DNA of 64,000 nucleotides from Ornithinibacillus bavariensis (GTDB lineage Bacteria; Bacillota; Bacilli; Bacillales; Amphibacillaceae). Shown here piece after piece: positions 63,516 through 64,000 of this stretch. A program made the position numbers and the translations under genes. The notes beneath the pieces are model-generated. The model searched no databases. It was not told the origin of the DNA and worked only from the letters and a program-made list of their open reading frames with translations. The stretch lies in the NCBI RefSeq assembly GCF_018333235.1, contig NZ_BORP01000003.1, positions 248,001-312,000 on the forward strand. The letters are read 5' to 3'. How positions within the stretch are numbered: the stretch's first letter is position 1; every line of letters begins with the position of its first letter.

Positions 63516-64000
63516 TCATAATTTACAATGAAGAATATAAGCCGGGGGTATATTTCTAAATTCTCTGTTCACTGTAATATTTGGGAAATAATTTCTCAAA
63601 AAAGGTATTTTAACCTTAGTATATTGAAAAGTCACAAACTCGCCACCTGTTTTTAAAACTTTTAAAGTGTTGGATAATATTTCTTTTGAAACATTCTGTG
63701 GTAAACTCGCAAACGGCAGACCAGAAATAATATAATCCACATAAGGAATATTGTATTCTTTTAAATACTGTTCAATATGTTCAGCCGAACCAAAAATAAT
63801 GATTAAATTTCTAACATTATTGAATTTCTTCTTAAGTACTTGGTAAAACGCTTGATTACTTTCAATTACAACTACCAGCGTTTCTTTATTTCTTCTTTCT
63901 AGGATTTTCTCTGTGAAAACACCTGTACCTGGACCATATTCTACAATGTATTTTGTATCTTTATACTTGATTCCCTCCACCATTTTATTACTAAGAAATC
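63516..64000 (-). CDS. PmtA-like SAM methyltransferase, cut by the window edge
   Basis: The visible part encodes 161 C-terminal residues of a methyltransferase: KYIVEYGPGTGVFTEKIL (motif I), VVVIESNQAF, YIISGLPFASLP and GGEFVTFQY. The order matches phospholipid N-methyltransferase/rRNA dimethylase-like proteins of Bacillaceae that begin with a RSVGSIIPSS stretch. The frame is open to position 64000 (FLSNKMVEG...), so the start lies beyond the window and the internal ATG at 63983 is probably not the start. The substrate is unknown. Confidence 0.8.
   Translation of the reverse strand, partial: FLSNKMVEGIKYKDTKYIVEYGPGTGVFTEKILERRNKETLVVVIESNQAFYQVLKKKFNNVRNLIIIFGSAEHIEQYLKEYNIPYVDYIISGLPFASLPQNVSKEILSNTLKVLKTGGEFVTFQYTKVKIPFLRNYFPNITVNREFRNIPPAYILHCKL

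Overview
The window comes from a low-GC Gram-positive bacterium, most likely a Bacillaceae genus such as Oceanobacillus, Virgibacillus or Lysinibacillus. The evidence is AT-rich DNA, strong Shine-Dalgarno sequences, several TTG starts, CsoR/CopZ/CopA copper genes, a zinc-free S14 paralogue, a catabolite-responsive cre site and Fur- and Zur-like boxes. No rRNA, tRNA, complete insertion sequence or replication origin was recognised. The genus is inferred from gene content only.

Layout. 1-3315 is a long CRISPR array with a type I-C style repeat. It has 48 identical repeats plus a decayed terminal repeat, and its cas genes must lie outside the window. 3766-8183 is a divergent two-component pair: a SARP-like response regulator and a hybrid double sensor kinase. 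8335-9840 holds a class D sortase and an acetyltransferase. 9841-11020 is a gene graveyard followed by a 51-bp minisatellite. 11092-16361 is a copper/sulfur resistance island with two CsoR-type promoters. 16577-30719 is a mixed region containing a regulator-coupled peptide deformylase, acetyltransferases, methyltransferases, a GntR-ABC operon with a broken ATPase, nitronate monooxygenase and methionine aminopeptidase. 30880-35741 is a very large LPQTA-anchored surface protein broken by a frameshift. 36440-38093 is a WYL regulator divergent from a DJ-1/PfpI protein. 38214-43611 is a beta-glucoside PTS operon with its PRD regulator, two promoter dyads and a cre site. 43858-45055 is a class A beta-lactamase behind three evenly spaced BlaI-type operators. 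45293-50798 holds single genes, including a Zur-box S14 gene and a Fur-box flavin reductase.

The most interesting system is 50912-59205. A five-gene minus-strand operon encodes an ABC exporter, a MauE-like membrane redox protein, a thioredoxin-fold protein, and an ABC ATPase with a giant FtsX-type permease. It is divergent from a second thioredoxin-fold protein and a previously unlisted 52-residue peptide with six cysteines (58564-58722). A decayed second peptide copy follows at 59036-59205. I read this as a secreted disulfide-rich peptide (bacteriocin-like or signalling) with its own oxidative folding, export and immunity machinery. The function is inferred from neighbours; I do not recognise the peptide family.

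59538-64000 contains an AraC-type regulator, a frameshifted methyltransferase, a lipoprotein, an alpha-CTD-like protein, a response-regulator stub and a PmtA-like methyltransferase cut by the window edge.

A recurring theme is recent gene damage. Four genes carry single frameshifts, and at least five truncated remnants sit in what look like empty gaps. Either this strain is shedding accessory genes or the assembly carries residual indel errors.
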